Shown: one piece after another, positions 32,425 to 41,922 of the stretch
Numbering within the stretch: the stretch's first letter is position 1
Layout of the letters: the number at the start of each line of letters is the position of its first letter
Assembly: GCF_011762095.1 (NCBI RefSeq)
Contig: NZ_JAASQO010000001.1
Location: 372,001 to 436,000, forward strand
Length of the DNA stretch: 64,000 nt
Origin: Parvibaculum indicum
Lineage (GTDB): Bacteria; Pseudomonadota; Alphaproteobacteria; Parvibaculales; Parvibaculaceae
Direction: 5' to 3'
Made by a program: the position numbers and the translations under genes
The notes under the pieces: generated by a model
What the model saw: the letters and a program-made list of their open reading frames with translations, nothing else
The model's database searches: none
Told to the model about the DNA's origin: nothing

Positions 32425-33099
32425 CTACCTCGCCTCCAGTGCGCGCACGACGACCTTGGTCGTCTGATCGATGACGCGGTCATAGGGTATCTTGTTTCGA
32501 TAGGCGTAGGCGCCGCCTTGCTTCACCGCGCCGAGAATGAGATAGCCGGCAAACTTGCTGTCGACGTCGGCGGCGGCCTCGCCCGCTTCCTTCCAGCGGT
32601 CGATCACGCCGGCCCAGCTATCCGCCCAGCGATCCGCCGGCATCTTGCGCCCCATATCGCCCGTGGAAAGCACGGCGATATCGGTGAGCGCCGCGCCCAG
32701 CACCGCCGGATTGGCTTCCGAGTATTCGAAGATCGCCTTCAGGATTTCCCGCACGCCTTCTTCCAGCGAATGGGCCTCGGCCAAGTGCTTTTCGAGAAAG
32801 AGTTCCAGCTCCCCCGCCGCCTCCTCGGTGAAAGCGAGAAAGCAATCCAGCTTGTCCTCGAAATGAAGATAGAACGTGCCATGCCCGACACCGGCGGCCT
32901 TGGAAATATCCTGCGGCCGCGTCTCGTGATAGCCGCGCTCGACAAAGAGCTTCCGCGCCGCCGCCAGCAATTTGCGGCGGCTCTCCTGCTTGCGTCGAAC
33001 CGCGGCCGTCACAGGCTTGCTGTCTTCGTCTGCCTTGTCGGCCTGCGTCGCTTCGGCAACGTCTTCACCGACACCTGATGTCGTTTCCTCATGCGTCAT
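32425..33099 (-). CDS. TetR/AcrR-family transcriptional regulator
   Basis: About 224 residues. A polar 30-residue tail precedes the helix-turn-helix: RRKLLAAARKLFVERGYHET then DISKAAGVGHGTFYLHFEDK. The C-terminal ligand-binding domain is helical. The ATG at 33099 is chosen; the frame allows 12 more codons upstream, but they would overlap the palindromes. It is first in an apparent operon with the ferritin-like and luciferase-like genes and probably regulates itself and them through the operator at 33110-33145. Confidence 0.88.
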   Translation of the reverse strand: MTHEETTSGVGEDVAEATQADKADEDSKPVTAAVRRKQESRRKLLAAARKLFVERGYHETRPQDISKAAGVGHGTFYLHFEDKLDCFLAFTEEAAGELELFLEKHLAEAHSLEEGVREILKAIFEYSEANPAVLGAALTDIAVLSTGDMGRKMPADRWADSWAGVIDRWKEAGEAAADVDSKFAGYLILGAVKQGGAYAYRNKIPYDRVIDQTTKVVVRALEAR

Positions 33100-33109
33100 G
33101 GGGAACAGG

Positions 33110-33145
33110 CTTGGCCTAAAATGACATTTTGTCAATTAGGCCAAG
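33110..33145. promoter_or_regulatory. Nested palindromic operator upstream of the TetR operon
   Basis: Two inverted repeats share nearly one centre. The outer arms CTTGGCCTAA (33110-33119) and TTAGGCCAAG (33136-33145) are perfect. The inner TGACA-TTT-TGTCA (33122-33134) is also perfect. A partial second copy of the inner motif, TGACATTTTTGTA, is at 33156-33168. The site lies 10 bases before the TetR start, a usual place for autorepression. Confidence 0.75.
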
Positions 33146-33203
33146 TCCGTTTCGCTGACATTTTTGTATGTGCACTGCAACAAGTTAGCAGTAGGCGCGG
33201 GGG

Positions 33204-35546
33204 TTACTCCGCCGCCTTCGCCCCGCCGGCCTGAATGATTTCCCAGAGTTTGAGCGGGGTCACCGGCATGTCGATCGCCTCCACCCCATAGGGCTTCAGC
33301 GCATCGATGATCGCATTGATGAAGGCCGCCGGCGCACCGACCGTGCCCGCCTCGCCCGCGCCCTTCACGCCCAGCGCATTGGAACGGGAGGGAATCTCGT
33401 TCCAGCTGATGTCGAAACTCGGCATATCGTCGGCGCGCGGCATCCAGTAATCCATGAAGGAACCGGTCATGAGCTGCCCGTTCTCGTCATACTTGGCGAG
33501 TTCGCCCATGGCCTGACCGAGCCCCTGCGCGATACCGCCATGCACCTGCCCCGCCACGATGAGCGGGTTCAGGATCTGGCCGAAATCGTCGACCGCCGTG
33601 AATTTGACGATGCGGTAGCGGCCCGTATCCGCGTCGATCTCCACCTCGCAGATATGCGCACCGTTCGGGAAGGTATTTTCCTTCTGGCTGTACTCGCCAT
33701 CGCCCGAGAGTTCGCCAAGATCGGCCTGCGTGCTCGCCTTGCGTGCGACATCGAACAGGTCGATGGACTTGTCCGTGCCGGCCACCGCGAAGACCGGCTC
33801 GCCATATTCGCCGCGATACTCGATATCAGCCTTGGCCGCTTCCAGCTCGTTGGCTGCAATCTCCCGGCCCTTGTCGATAAGATCGTCGGATGCGCTGGAG
33901 ATCGCGCCGGAGACCATATAGACGGCCTTGGAGCCGCCCGTGCCCGCGCCGCCCGGCAGCACGTCGGAATCGCCGAGATGGATTTTCACCTTCTCCGCAT
34001 CGAGGCCGAGACGTTGGCAGATGAGCTGCGTCCAGACGGTCTCGTGCCCCTGCCCGTTGGTCTGCTGCCCCGTCCAGACATGAACCGTTCCCGCCTCCGG
34101 GTCGACGGCGACACGCGCATAATCGGACATACCCGCCGCCGTGCGCTCGACATAATAGCTGATGCCGATACCGCGCAGCTTGCCCTCGCTTGCGGCCTGC
34201 GCGCGGCGCGCTTCGAAGCCGTCATACTCGGAATGCGCCAGCGCATCGCTCAGATTGCGGTCGAAATCGCCGGAGTCGAAGGGCAGCACCGGCTTCTGGT
34301 CGATCGGCATCATGTCGGAGGGTACGAAATTGCGGCGGCGAAGCTCCGCGGGCGCCACGCCGAACTCCTTCGCAGCCTTTTCCATCAGGCGTTCGATCAC
34401 ATAGGAGGCCTCCGGCCGCCCCGCCCCGCGATAGGCATCGACCGGCGTCGTGTTCGTATAGACGGCGCGGACGCGATTATAGAGCGCCGGCACCATATAG
34501 ACGCCCACATGCATACCGCGCGGCGCCAATGTGGGGATGAACGGACCGAACTGTCCCTGATAGGCGCCGAGATTGGCGATCGTCTCCACCCGCAGCCCGA
34601 GGATCTTGCCGTCGGCATCGAGCGCGATCTCGGCTTCCGTCACATGGTCGCGCCCCTGCGTATCGGTGATGAAGCTGTCGGAACGGTCCGCCACCCATTT
34701 CACCGGACGACCGAGCTGCTTGGCGGCGAACAGCACCAGCGGATATTCCGCATAGTTGAAGGTCTTCATGCCGAAACCGCCGCCCACATCGTCGCTGACG
34801 ACGCGAAGCTGCGTCGGGTCGATACCGAGCGAATAGCTGGCGATGAAATTGCGAAGCCCGTGCACGCCCTGGCAGCCGGTATAAAGCGTGTAATGGTCGC
34901 GCGAGGCATCGTATTCGCCCAGCGCCGCGCGCGGCTCCATCGCATTGACGACGATCCGGTTGTTGATAAGACGCAGCTTCGTCACATGATGCGCCTTGTC
35001 GAACCCTTCATTCACCGCCGCTTCGTCGCCCAGATCCCAGTCATAGGCGATATTGCTGCCATTCTCTTCCCAGATGACCGGCGAAGACGGATCCGCCGCT
35101 CCTTCCGTATCGGCAACTGCCGGCAGATCGTCATAATCGACCATGATGAATTCGGCCGCGTCGCGCGCCTGGTCCGGCGTCTCGGCGACGACAACCGCCA
35201 CGGTATCGCCCACATAGCGCACACGGTCCTGCGCAATGAGATGGCGCGTCGTCTTGTAGATGTCCGAACCGTCGCGGTTCTTGATCATGTCGGCCGCGGG
35301 GCTGCCGATGATCCCCAGCCCCGCCGCTTTCGCATCCTCGCCGGTATAGATGGCGAGTACGCCGGGCGCGGCTTTCGCATCCTCCGTGTCGATATTGCCG
35401 ATTTTCGCATGGGCGTAGGGCGAACGGACCATAAAGGCGTAGGCCTGCCCTTCCAGCGATATGTCGCCCGTATAGCGGCCATGCCCGGTAACGAGGCGCT
35501 CATCCTCGACACGCTGCACCGACTGCCCGACACCGAACTTGACCAT
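33204..35546 (-). CDS. Xanthine dehydrogenase-family molybdopterin-binding subunit, CoxL form II type
   Basis: 780 residues starting MVKFGVGQSVQRVEDERLVT. It has the N-terminal hammerhead domain, then the molybdopterin domain with VVSDDVGGGFGMK (about 249-261), AYRGAGR (about 371-377) in the active-site loop, and the catalytic glutamate in GVKGAGEAGTVGAP near residue 730. AYRGAGR marks the form II group; true CO dehydrogenase has AYxCSFR. The substrate is therefore uncertain, probably an aldehyde or heterocycle. The FAD and 2Fe-2S subunits usually encoded next to it are absent here. It lies downstream of an aldolase and an FAD oxidase on the same strand. Confidence 0.85.
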   Translation of the reverse strand: MVKFGVGQSVQRVEDERLVTGHGRYTGDISLEGQAYAFMVRSPYAHAKIGNIDTEDAKAAPGVLAIYTGEDAKAAGLGIIGSPAADMIKNRDGSDIYKTTRHLIAQDRVRYVGDTVAVVVAETPDQARDAAEFIMVDYDDLPAVADTEGAADPSSPVIWEENGSNIAYDWDLGDEAAVNEGFDKAHHVTKLRLINNRIVVNAMEPRAALGEYDASRDHYTLYTGCQGVHGLRNFIASYSLGIDPTQLRVVSDDVGGGFGMKTFNYAEYPLVLFAAKQLGRPVKWVADRSDSFITDTQGRDHVTEAEIALDADGKILGLRVETIANLGAYQGQFGPFIPTLAPRGMHVGVYMVPALYNRVRAVYTNTTPVDAYRGAGRPEASYVIERLMEKAAKEFGVAPAELRRRNFVPSDMMPIDQKPVLPFDSGDFDRNLSDALAHSEYDGFEARRAQAASEGKLRGIGISYYVERTAAGMSDYARVAVDPEAGTVHVWTGQQTNGQGHETVWTQLICQRLGLDAEKVKIHLGDSDVLPGGAGTGGSKAVYMVSGAISSASDDLIDKGREIAANELEAAKADIEYRGEYGEPVFAVAGTDKSIDLFDVARKASTQADLGELSGDGEYSQKENTFPNGAHICEVEIDADTGRYRIVKFTAVDDFGQILNPLIVAGQVHGGIAQGLGQAMGELAKYDENGQLMTGSFMDYWMPRADDMPSFDISWNEIPSRSNALGVKGAGEAGTVGAPAAFINAIIDALKPYGVEAIDMPVTPLKLWEIIQAGGAKAAE

Positions 35547-35650
35547 GGGAAACCCTCTCGAACGAAGACGCATTGGAACGGAAAGAAGATGCGGCGCCGC
35601 ACCGCATCTCAAGTGGAAAATATATGGATGGACCGGACGGCGAACGCCGT

Positions 35651-36427
35651 TCAGTCGCGATAGGACGGATCGACCCTGTCGAGCGTGCGCAGAAGCGCCG
35701 GCCAGGCCAGCTTGCCGATGCCATGACGCTTGTGGAACTGTCCCTGATCCGCCGTCTTCTCCGGCACGCCGTCGTGCGGCATGGTCAGGGCCCGCCCGCC
35801 GGACAGCGCCCGCACCTGGATGGAACAGGCGCGTTCGAGGAAGAAGAGCCGAAGAAACGCATCCGCACAGCTCGCGCCGACCGTCAGCAGGCCGTGATTG
35901 CGCAAGATCATGCAATGCTTGTCGTCGAGATCGCGGATCAGCCTTTCGCGCTCGTCGAGTTCCAGCGCAATGCCTTCATAGTCGTGATAGGCGAGATCGC
36001 CGAGCACGATCATCGCGGTCTGGCTCAGCGGCAAAAGGCCGTCGGCCTGCGCGGACACGGCAACCCCGTCATCGGAATGCGTATGGATCACGCAATTGGC
36101 ATCGCTGCCGGTGGAATGCACCGCGGAGTGAATGGTGAAGCCCGCCGGGTTCACCATGTAATCCGTTTCCTGCACGATGTTGCCGTCGAGATCGATCTTC
36201 ACAAGGCTCGATGCCGTGATCTCGTCGAAGGTCATTCCATAGGGATTGATGAGGAAGTGATGCTCCGGCCCCGGCACGCGCGCCGAAATATGCGTATAGA
36301 TCAGGTCGCTCCAGCCGTAATGCGCAACGAGGCGGTAGGTCGCCGCAAGGTTGACGCGGACCTCCCACTCCTCCCTGGAAACCTGCTCGCGCATCGACAG
36401 GCCGCTGAAATCTTCTGCGACGGACAT
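35651..36427 (-). CDS. Class II aldolase/adducin-family protein
   Basis: 258 residues. Zinc-type histidines are visible in VIHTHSDDG (two) and in LRNHGLLTVG (one), with YTHISARVPGPEHHFLINPY upstream, the typical layout of L-fuculose-phosphate aldolase-like proteins. Members act on phosphorylated sugars or 3-oxo-acids, and many have no known substrate. It lies 104 bases before the CoxL-like gene and 121 bases after an FAD-linked oxidase, suggesting a small catabolic set. Confidence 0.82.
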   Translation of the reverse strand: MSVAEDFSGLSMREQVSREEWEVRVNLAATYRLVAHYGWSDLIYTHISARVPGPEHHFLINPYGMTFDEITASSLVKIDLDGNIVQETDYMVNPAGFTIHSAVHSTGSDANCVIHTHSDDGVAVSAQADGLLPLSQTAMIVLGDLAYHDYEGIALELDERERLIRDLDDKHCMILRNHGLLTVGASCADAFLRLFFLERACSIQVRALSGGRALTMPHDGVPEKTADQGQFHKRHGIGKLAWPALLRTLDRVDPSYRD

Positions 36428-36548
36428 GGGGGCACCTCCACGAATGGCATTGTACTGGGATAGCGTTTCCGGTCAGTGTGACACGGCGCCGGGCCTCAGC
36501 CAAGCCGGGAGCTGAAATCCGCCTCCTCCGCCAGATTGCGCCGCCGCT

Positions 36549-37964
36549 CTATTCCGCGGCCTGCGCGTGTGGAACGGGCTCCAGCACCTTGCCGGGATTG
36601 AGGATGTCCTTCGGGTCCAGCGCGTGCTTCAGCGTCCGCATCAGCGCGACTTCCTCCGGCGAGCGCGACCAGCCGAGATAAGGCCGCTTTTCAAGCCCGA
36701 TCCCGTGTTCGGCCGACACCGAGCCTTGCCGCTTCTGGAGCGCGCCATAGACGATCTCTTCAACGGCGCGGCGCGTCTCCGGCGACGCATCGGGAAAGCT
36801 GCCCGGAATGACGTGCAGATTGCCGTCGCCCAGATGGCCGAACACCATCAGCGAATAATCCGGCCATTTGGCCGCGAAAGCCTCGCGGATTTCGGCGATG
36901 TAACTTTCCATATCGGCGATGCGCAGGCTCACATCGAAGGTGAACATCGGATAATTGTTCACGACCTGGGCGACGTCGTCACGCAGCGCCCACATGCCGT
37001 CGCGCTCAGCCTGATTCTTGGCGATCACCGCATCGGAGGCCACCCCCTGCTCCAGCGCCTGCGTGAGCGCCGCCTCGAAGCGCGCACTGTCTTCCTCCTG
37101 GTTGCCGCCCATGGATTCGATCAGCACGTAATAGGGATGACCATGGGGAATGGGCGGACGGCCCTGCGCCGGCTCGCTGGAGACGAGCTTGTAGAAATCC
37201 TCCCACATCACCTCATAGGCCGAGAGCGTACCGCCCAGCGCGCGCTCCATATGGCGCAGGAGCTTCGGCAGATTGTCGAAATTCTCGATCGCGACAAACG
37301 CCGTGTCCTGCGATACGGGCTTCGGGCGCAGCCGAAGCACGGCGCGCGTCACGATACCCAGCGTCCCTTCCGACCCGATGAAGAGCTGCTTCAGGTCGTA
37401 GCCCGCATTGTTCTTGATGAGCTTGTTGAGCGAGGAGATGACCGTGCCGTCCGCCAGCACCGCCTCCACGCCCAGCACCATGTCGCGCATCATGCCATAG
37501 CGCAGCACGCGATTGCCGCCCGCATTGGTGGAGATGTTGCCGCCAATGGTGGCCGAGCCCCGCGCACCGAGATCGAGCGGGAAGAAATAGCCCTTGGTCT
37601 CCACCTCTTCGCAAAGCGTCTGCAGGATCGTCCCGGCCTCCACCGTCGCCGTGCCGCCCGTCTCGTCGATTTCCTCGATCCGGTTCATTCGGTCCACGGA
37701 GAGCGCGATCATGCCTTCGCAGGCCGCGCCTTCCACAAGACCCGTCTTGCCGCCCCAGGGCACGACGCCCACGCCTGCCTGATGGCAAAGCGCAAGCGCC
37801 TTCGACACTTCTTCCGTGCTGGCGGGACGGAGCACCGCGCGGGGTGTCCCGAGATGGCTCCACGCCCCTTGCGCCTTTTCATGCGCGGCCTCGCCTTCGA
37901 GCACACTGCCCTCGCCCAGCGCCGATTTCAGCTTGGCAATCAGTTCGTCCATCGAGGCAGGCAT
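36549..37964 (-). CDS. FAD-binding oxidase, D-lactate/glycolate dehydrogenase (GlcD) type
   Basis: 471 residues. The PCMH-type FAD domain has VVPWGGKTGLVEGAACEGMI and GARGSATIGGNISTNAGGNR; the C-terminal domain has FGHLGDGNLHVIPGS and SAEHGIGLEKRPYLGWSRSP, both typical of 2-hydroxyacid dehydrogenases of the GlcD/DLD group. It oxidises a D-2-hydroxyacid and passes electrons to the respiratory chain or an acceptor. No separate GlcE/GlcF genes are near, so it is the single-subunit form. It is the first gene of its minus-strand set. Confidence 0.85.
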   Translation of the reverse strand: MPASMDELIAKLKSALGEGSVLEGEAAHEKAQGAWSHLGTPRAVLRPASTEEVSKALALCHQAGVGVVPWGGKTGLVEGAACEGMIALSVDRMNRIEEIDETGGTATVEAGTILQTLCEEVETKGYFFPLDLGARGSATIGGNISTNAGGNRVLRYGMMRDMVLGVEAVLADGTVISSLNKLIKNNAGYDLKQLFIGSEGTLGIVTRAVLRLRPKPVSQDTAFVAIENFDNLPKLLRHMERALGGTLSAYEVMWEDFYKLVSSEPAQGRPPIPHGHPYYVLIESMGGNQEEDSARFEAALTQALEQGVASDAVIAKNQAERDGMWALRDDVAQVVNNYPMFTFDVSLRIADMESYIAEIREAFAAKWPDYSLMVFGHLGDGNLHVIPGSFPDASPETRRAVEEIVYGALQKRQGSVSAEHGIGLEKRPYLGWSRSPEEVALMRTLKHALDPKDILNPGKVLEPVPHAQAAE

Positions 37965-38141
37965 GAGTGTTCTCCCGAATATGCATTTGATTGGAGCGCA
38001 ATATAGCGCAGCGGGGACGCTGCGTCATGGCGTCCCGGACGGCCAGGAAAACAGGTGTCTTCCGGACAGGCGCGAAAAAGGCAGGTGAAACACGTTCAAA
38101 TTATCGGCGGCGCCGCGAATGGTACGCCCGGGGAAATGCCC

Positions 38142-39647
38142 TCATCCCCCGATTACCCGCTTCACCGCGCCTTGCCAGCGCCCGTAGCGGGCATTGCGCT
38201 CCTCTTCCGCCATTTCCGGCGCAAAGGCCTTTTCGCAGCGCCAGTGGTCGGCGACATCCTTCGTCCCGCCATAGAAGCCCACCTGCATCCCGGCGAGATA
38301 AGCCGCGCCCAGCGCGGTCGTCTCCGTCACTTCCGGGCGTTCCACGGGACGGCCCAGAATGTCGGTCATGTTCTGCACGAACCAGTCGTTCATCACCATG
38401 CCGCCATCGACACGCAACGCCTTGGGTGCCGTAAGACCCGCCTCGCGCATGTCTTCGCCCATCGCATCCATCAGGTCGCGCGTCTGGAAGGAGACGCTTT
38501 CAAGCGCCGCCCGCACGATTTCCGGCGCCCCCGTATCGCGCACCATGCCGAACAGCGCCGCCCGTGCCTCCGGCTCCCAATAGGGCGCCCCGAGGCCGGT
38601 GAAAGCAGGCACGAGGATCACATGGCTCATCGGGTTGGCGTCCCGCGCCATCGCCTCGCTCTCTTCCGAGGTATCGATCAGCCCCATCTCGTCGCGCAGC
38701 CATTGCACGATGGCGCCCGCCATGAAGATCGACCCTTCCAGCGCATAGGTGGTCTTGCCGCCGATACGATAGGCCACCGTGCCCAGCAGTCGGTTCTGAC
38801 TCTGCACGCGCTTTCCGCCCGTATTCACCAGCGCGAAACAGCCCGTGCCATAGGTCGATTTCATCAACCCCGGTTCGAAACAGGCCTGACCGACGGTGGC
38901 GGCCTGCTGGTCGCCCGCCACGCCCGCGATCGGAATTTCCGCCCCGAAAAGATCGGCCGCCGTGACGCCGAAATCGTCGCAACAATCCTTCACCTCCGGC
39001 AGGACGCTGCGCGGAATGTCGAACCAGCCGAGGATTTCGTCGTCCCAGTCCTGGCGGTCGATGTTGAAAAGCATGGTACGCGAGGCATTCGTCGCATCGG
39101 TCACGTGACGCTTGCCGCCGGTGAGCTTGTAGATGAGCCAGCTATCGATCGTGCCGAAGCAAAGCTCGCCCGCTTCCGCCCGGGGTCGCGCACCCGGCAC
39201 ATTGTCCAGAAGCCAGGCAAGTTTGGTACCCGAGAAATAGGGGTCGAGCAGCAGCCCGGTCTTCTCCTGGACGATGGGCTCCTTGCCCTCCGCCTTCAGC
39301 CCGCTACAGATGCCGGCGGTACGCCGGTCCTGCCAAACGATGGCGTGATGCAGCGGCTCGCCGCTTGCCCGGTCCCAGAGCACCGTCGTCTCGCGCTGAT
39401 TGGTGATGCCGATGGCTGCAATATTGGCCGCGACGGTTCCGCCCGTCAGAAGCCCCCGGCAGACGGCAAGCGTCGCCTCCCAGATTTCCCCGGCATCGTG
39501 CTCCACCCAGCCATCCTGCGGGAAATGCTGGGTCAGCTCACGCTGCCGCACCCGCATGGGCGAGCCGGATTTGTCAAACAGGAGCGCCCTCGTGCTCGTC
39601 GTGCCCTGATCGATGGCAAGGATATACCGGGCCTCTTCCGCCGCCAT
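38142..39647 (-). CDS. glpK: Glycerol kinase
   Basis: 501 residues of the FGGY kinase family. The N-terminus [20 protein letters not shown] and the C-terminal [20 protein letters not shown] and [15 protein letters not shown] segments are typical of GlpK, which phosphorylates glycerol with ATP to sn-glycerol 3-phosphate. No facilitator (glpF) or glycerol-3-phosphate dehydrogenase is next to it. It follows a small membrane protein after 62 bases. Confidence 0.93.
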   Translation of the reverse strand: MAAEEARYILAIDQGTTSTRALLFDKSGSPMRVRQRELTQHFPQDGWVEHDAGEIWEATLAVCRGLLTGGTVAANIAAIGITNQRETTVLWDRASGEPLHHAIVWQDRRTAGICSGLKAEGKEPIVQEKTGLLLDPYFSGTKLAWLLDNVPGARPRAEAGELCFGTIDSWLIYKLTGGKRHVTDATNASRTMLFNIDRQDWDDEILGWFDIPRSVLPEVKDCCDDFGVTAADLFGAEIPIAGVAGDQQAATVGQACFEPGLMKSTYGTGCFALVNTGGKRVQSQNRLLGTVAYRIGGKTTYALEGSIFMAGAIVQWLRDEMGLIDTSEESEAMARDANPMSHVILVPAFTGLGAPYWEPEARAALFGMVRDTGAPEIVRAALESVSFQTRDLMDAMGEDMREAGLTAPKALRVDGGMVMNDWFVQNMTDILGRPVERPEVTETTALGAAYLAGMQVGFYGGTKDVADHWRCEKAFAPEMAEEERNARYGRWQGAVKRVIGG

Positions 39648-39709
39648 GCGTGCCTCCCTCTCTTCGCGTGGAGGCAGAGGCTAGCCGCAGTCGCGCGCGC
39701 GCAAAAGCC

Positions 39710-40333
39710 CTACTCGACCGAATGTCGCAGCCAGTCGGGCGGCGCGCTCTTCTTTTCCGATTGCGGCTTGTAGATATTGTCGAACGGGTCTTCACCGGAA
39801 GCAGGCGCGGCGCTTTTCTCCGTCCGGGATGACGGCGCAGCCGCCTCCGTCGCCGTATCGTCATTGGCAATCGCGATGATGACAATGGCAACGGCCAACG
39901 CCACGACGATGGAAGCGATGATGGCGGCAAGGGTCGAAACGCCGCCCTTGCGGCGGAGGAAGGACCGGCGCCCCTCGCCCTTAAGCCCCTCCTCATCGGC
40001 CTTTTGCGCGGCCTTCCATGCACCCTTCACCACCAGCGACTTGCCCATCATGGCGAAGGCGATGCCGATACCCGTGGCCACCCCCGCCCCGCCCGTCGGC
40101 AGAATTTCGGGCAGGCCGAAGCTGATCCCGATCGAAACAAACAGCCACAACCAAAGCTTGCGATAAGCCAACCAGATCGCGGTCGTGAAAAACGCCGTCC
40201 AGATGAACCCCATCCTGAACTTGCCGGCCGCGCGGCATTTCCGGAGGTAATCGAGATAGGTGTCGGCGTTGGGCCCCGCAAAGGCCACGAGGTCCGCTTC
40301 TGCCAGATTGAGTTCCTTGGGGTAGCCGGCCAT
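39710..40333 (-). CDS. Membrane protein resembling DUF2628
   Basis: 207 residues. The N-terminal 45 residues are soluble, followed by two or three hydrophobic segments (about 43-62, 64-95) and one more (about 134-155). The C-terminus is a polar Ser/Ala/Glu-rich tail. DUF2628-like spacing is the best match that I can see. Function unknown. It is divergent from moaA and upstream of glpK. Confidence 0.55.
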   Translation of the reverse strand: MAGYPKELNLAEADLVAFAGPNADTYLDYLRKCRAAGKFRMGFIWTAFFTTAIWLAYRKLWLWLFVSIGISFGLPEILPTGGAGVATGIGIAFAMMGKSLVVKGAWKAAQKADEEGLKGEGRRSFLRRKGGVSTLAAIIASIVVALAVAIVIIAIANDDTATEAAAPSSRTEKSAAPASGEDPFDNIYKPQSEKKSAPPDWLRHSVE

Positions 40334-40458
40334 GGTTCCGCTCCCGCCGCCTCCGACAATATCGATCAGGGTCGATCCGGCATCATTAAACCCTCGGTTT
40401 TATTAGAAACCGGTAAAACCCTCTCATTTACGGGGGCGAAAATCGGCTGACCCATTGC

Positions 40459-40471
40459 TATATTCCGGTCA
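40459..40471 (+). promoter_or_regulatory. Candidate -10 element directly before moaA (leaderless start)
   Basis: TATATT at 40459-40464 ends six bases before the ATG at 40471, so transcription would begin at or near the start codon. No ribosome-binding site is seen. No good -35 element is present 16-18 bases upstream, which weakens the call. Confidence 0.35.
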
Positions 40472-41505
40472 TGGACATGGAAACCGGCATCGACACGGCC
40501 CCGCCCTCAAGCGAGATGATCGACCCCTTCGGACGCGCGGTCACCTATCTGCGCGTCTCGGTAACGGATCGCTGCGACTTCCGCTGCACCTATTGCATGG
40601 CGGAACACATGACGTTCCTGCCGAAAAAGGAGCTGCTTACGCTGGAGGAGCTGGACCGCGTCTGCTCCGCTTTCATCCGCAAGGGCGTGAGGAAGCTGCG
40701 TCTGACGGGCGGCGAGCCGCTGGTCCGCCGCGATGTGATGACGCTGGTGAAAAGCCTCGGCCGCCATCTGGAGACGGGAGCGCTCGACGAACTGACGCTG
40801 ACCAGCAATGGCAGCCAGCTCGCCCGCTTCGCCGACGACCTCCATGCCGCGGGCGTCCGCCGGGTGAACGTCTCGCTCGATACGCTGAAGGAAGACCTCT
40901 TCCAGCAGATTACCCGCTGGGGCCGCCTGCCCCAGGTACTGGAAGGCATCGAGGCCGCGAAGCGCGCCGGCTTGCAGGTCAAGATCAACGCCGTGGCGCT
41001 CAAGGGCGTGAACGATGCGGAAATCCCCGCCCTTGTCGACTGGGCGCATGGCGAGGGCCATGACCTCACCCTGATCGAGACCATGCCGCTGGGCGAGATC
41101 GACGAAGACCGCACCGACCGTTACCTGCCGCTGAGCCGGGTGCGCGAAAGCCTGTCGGAGCGCTGGACGCTGACCGATCTGCCCGAACGCACGGGCGGCC
41201 CGGCGCGCTATGTGCGCGTGGAGGAAACCGGCGGCAAGCTCGGCTTCATTACCCCGCTCACGCATAATTTCTGCGAAAGCTGCAACCGCGTGCGCCTCAC
41301 CTGCACCGGCACGCTTTATATGTGCCTCGGCCAGGAGGATGCCGCCGACCTGCGCGCCCCGCTCCGCGCCAGCGAAGGCGACGAATTGCTCGACCGCGCC
41401 ATCGACGAAGCGATCGGCCGCAAGCCGAAGGGCCATGACTTCATCATCGACCGCGAGCACGAGCGGCCGGCCGTTTCTCGCCACATGTCGCTGACCGGCG
41501 GATAG
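40471..41505 (+). CDS. moaA: GTP 3',8-cyclase (molybdenum cofactor biosynthesis protein A)
   Basis: 344-residue radical SAM enzyme for the first step of molybdopterin synthesis. The radical SAM cluster CDFRCTYCM is at about residues 34-42. The second 4Fe-4S site [14 protein letters not shown] with a third cysteine in MCLG is near residues 268-290. The C-terminal double glycine (SLTGG) is present. A second ATG lies two codons downstream. Molybdenum use in this genome is also shown by the CoxL-type protein nearby. No other moa genes are adjacent. Confidence 0.95.
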   Translation: MDMETGIDTAPPSSEMIDPFGRAVTYLRVSVTDRCDFRCTYCMAEHMTFLPKKELLTLEELDRVCSAFIRKGVRKLRLTGGEPLVRRDVMTLVKSLGRHLETGALDELTLTSNGSQLARFADDLHAAGVRRVNVSLDTLKEDLFQQITRWGRLPQVLEGIEAAKRAGLQVKINAVALKGVNDAEIPALVDWAHGEGHDLTLIETMPLGEIDEDRTDRYLPLSRVRESLSERWTLTDLPERTGGPARYVRVEETGGKLGFITPLTHNFCESCNRVRLTCTGTLYMCLGQEDAADLRAPLRASEGDELLDRAIDEAIGRKPKGHDFIIDREHERPAVSRHMSLTGG

Positions 41506-41514
41506 GCGGAAAGC

Positions 41515-41859
41515 CTAACCGCCTTTCGCCTGCTCCTTCGCCCAGCCGATATAGTCTTCGTTCCCGCCCTCGATCGGCAGCACCAGCAGCGCGGGCACCT
41601 CATAGGGGTGGAGCTTTCGCGTCTCGTCCATCGCCCGGTCGGCAAGGTCGGCCCGCGTCTTGATGAAGGCGACCACTTCGCTTTCGCATTCCACCTTGCC
41701 CTGCCACTCATAGATCGAGCGGATTTCGGGGTAGATGTTCACGCAGGCCGCCAGCCTGCTTTCGACCAGTTGCCGGCCGATCCGGTCGGCCGTACCCGTA
41801 TCCGGCAGCGTGGTATAGATGAAAACCAGCCCCGATCCGGTTTCGGTCTTTTCGATCAT
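41515..41859 (-). CDS. cutA: CutA divalent-ion tolerance-type protein
   Basis: 114 residues of the trimeric, PII-like CutA fold, with IYTTLPDTGTADRIGRQLVE, SRLAACVNIYPEIRSIYEWQ and GKVECESEVVAFIKTR. The ATG at 41859 is chosen by family length; the open frame continues antisense to nadK without meaning. The true role of CutA is unsettled, copper tolerance being the original claim. It is convergent with moaA, with 9 bases between the stops. Confidence 0.92.
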   Translation of the reverse strand: MIEKTETGSGLVFIYTTLPDTGTADRIGRQLVESRLAACVNIYPEIRSIYEWQGKVECESEVVAFIKTRADLADRAMDETRKLHPYEVPALLVLPIEGGNEDYIGWAKEQAKGG

Positions 41860-41922
41860 GTGCTTATCTCCCGTTTCCACCGAGGCTAATATGCCTGCTT
41901 CCCCTAAAGGAACCGCAAGCCG

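Noticed and set aside
33204-35546. Calling the CoxL-like gene carbon monoxide dehydrogenase.
   Set aside because: The active-site loop is AYRGAGR, not the AYxCSFR of true CO dehydrogenase, and the other subunits are missing.
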